From NCBI RefSeq assembly GCF_002776575.1, contig NZ_CP022548.1, forward strand, positions 635,001 through 699,000: a stretch of 64,000 nucleotides of DNA, written 5' to 3'. The notes under the pieces are model-generated. The model searched no databases, was not told the DNA's origin, and saw only the letters and a program-made list of their open reading frames with translations. This DNA is from Sphingorhabdus sp. YGSMI21. GTDB taxonomy: Bacteria > Pseudomonadota > Alphaproteobacteria > Sphingomonadales > Sphingomonadaceae. Of this stretch, positions 63,430-64,000 are shown piece by piece (the first letter of the stretch is position 1; the number at the start of each line of letters is the position of its first letter). The translations under genes and the position numbers were made by a program.

Positions 63430-63459
63430 CCTGAATTTAATTGTTTGATTAAATTCAGG
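63430..63459. promoter_or_regulatory. Perfect 12-base palindrome upstream of the MDR gene
   Basis: CCTGAATTTAAT (63430-63441) and ATTAAATTCAGG (63448-63459) are exact reverse complements around a 6-base spacer TGTTTG. It lies 12 bases before the MDR start codon. It looks like an operator for a dimeric repressor (TetR or MarR type). On RNA it would fold as a hairpin whose edge reaches the ribosome site. Confidence 0.7.
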
Positions 63460-63511
63460 TCTAGTATGACGGTGACGGGGGGTCAACAACTGCCGGATCA
63501 GGCTCGGCATC

Positions 63512-63546
63512 TTGACAAATAGTCACTTAGGTGTCACATTGACACC
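63512..63546 (+). promoter_or_regulatory. Promoter and palindromic operator of the toxin-antitoxin module
   Basis: TTGACA (63512-63517), a 17-base spacer, then a weak -10 (CACATT, 63535-63540). A perfect palindrome GGTGTCA-CAT-TGACACC (63530-63546) covers the -10 and touches the ATG at 63547. No ribosome site is seen. The layout fits autoregulation by the antitoxin. Confidence 0.55.
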
Positions 63547-63897
63547 ATGGCAAAGACGATCAAGATTGACGATGAACTTATGGAAGTCATTGGCCGCGAG
63601 GCCGAGATGATGAGCCGTTCCCTGGCCGGGCAGGTCCGCCACTGGGTGCGGATCGGGATGAGCATAGAGAAATCCCGTTTCTTCGACCAGTCGCGGGTGG
63701 TCGAGGCGTTGAGCGGGAAATTGGCGCCCGACGCGCTGACTGCCGGCGAACAGGAAGCCTATATCGACAGCCTGTTTGACGCCGCGCGGTCCGGCACGGT
63801 CGAGCAGCGCAAATTGTTCGCCGGCCGCAAGGCAGAAGGTCTGGGCGTCGGCCTGCGCGATGGCGAGATTAGCCGGGAAAGCGATTCCGCCAACTGA
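63547..63897 (+). CDS. ParD-like antitoxin
   Basis: A 116-residue protein. The N-terminal ribbon-helix-helix-like part (MAKTIKIDDELMEVIGREAE) followed by MMSRSLAGQVRHWVRIGMSI matches the ParD-like antitoxin family, which is longer than true ParD. The C-terminal part (about 60-116) is charged and probably binds the toxin. Its stop overlaps the start of a zeta-toxin-like gene by one base, so it is the antitoxin of that pair. Confidence 0.82.
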   Translation: MAKTIKIDDELMEVIGREAEMMSRSLAGQVRHWVRIGMSIEKSRFFDQSRVVEALSGKLAPDALTAGEQEAYIDSLFDAARSGTVEQRKLFAGRKAEGLGVGLRDGEISRESDSAN

Positions 63898-64000
63898 TGG
63901 CCATCGTCGCCGGCCGTCCGACCCTGTTCCTGATCGCCGGGCCGAACGGCGCCGGCAAATCGACCTTTTATGACACCGTGCTGGCACCGCGTATCGCCGC
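63897..64000 (+). CDS. Zeta toxin family protein, N-terminal fragment (cut by window end)
   Basis: Only about 34 codons are in the window, reading MAIVAGRPTLFLIAGPNGAG and then KSTFYDTVLAPRIA. The Walker A motif GPNGAGKST right after a short beta-strand is the opening of zeta toxins and related P-loop kinases. Zeta toxins phosphorylate UDP-N-acetylglucosamine. It starts at an ATG sharing one base with the antitoxin stop (TGATG). Confidence 0.75.
   Translation, partial: MAIVAGRPTLFLIAGPNGAGKSTFYDTVLAPRIA

Overview
The window reads as an ordinary chromosomal segment of an alphaproteobacterium of the order Sphingomonadales. Three things support this. The serine palmitoyltransferase at 19108-20307 matches the soluble Sphingomonas enzyme closely in its motifs. 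A dedicated sphingolipid locus surrounds it. The intergenic inverted repeats (CTTCGACAAGCTCAGGACGA type, CTGAACTTGTTTCAGGA type and GGGGAGGTGG type) are ones I associate with sphingomonad genomes. I see no rRNA, tRNA, CRISPR array, prophage or intact insertion sequence. Genes are dense, often overlap by 1-4 bases, and the only gene-free stretch above 300 bases is 7374-7816.

Layout. 1-7373: epoxide hydrolase fragment, 3-hydroxyacyl-CoA dehydrogenase, DUF1176 protein, ergothioneine genes egtB-egtD, a PduO-type cobalamin adenosyltransferase, a HIG1 protein, gluQ, an HNH nuclease and an orphan response regulator. 7817-14884: ppc, then a three-gene redox cassette (molybdopterin oxidoreductase, Rieske oxygenase, SDR). 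14974-17144: obgE-proB. 17150-28765: sphingolipid island. 28794-35958: xth-erpA, an M23 peptidase, and the tgt-glnE-bcp-DUF455 run. 36107-45784: a lone bufferin-like lipoprotein, aldehyde dehydrogenase, queA-cyclophilin-coaD, xseB-ispA, two small membrane proteins, a DsbA-family isomerase with a DUF1289 protein, and purL. 45785-47100: a repeat-rich patch holding a DUF559 nuclease-like gene and a DUF3052 gene. 47105-56963: coq4, nitroreductase, DUF418 protein, bfd-bfr iron storage, HPt protein, TPR-bamB-der and panB. 57104-63418: MFS exporter, a tightly overlapping six-gene operon with two endonuclease III paralogues, and a GNAT/MDR pair. 63547-64000: a ParD-like/zeta toxin-antitoxin module cut by the window end.

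The most interesting region is the sphingolipid island. It has the core ceramide genes (epimerase-type reductase, ACP, spt, bcerS). Among them sit a tiny membrane protein coupled to spt, a crotonase lacking both canonical glutamates, a lipid kinase paired with a Tam41-like nucleotidyltransferase, a LptF/LptG-like permease pair, a membrane desaturase and a lone Pycsar-effector-like (PycTM) membrane protein. I infer a set of genes that makes ceramide, modifies or phosphorylates it, and moves the product to the outer membrane. Sphingomonads use glycosphingolipids there in place of LPS. The headgroup and transport roles are hypotheses.
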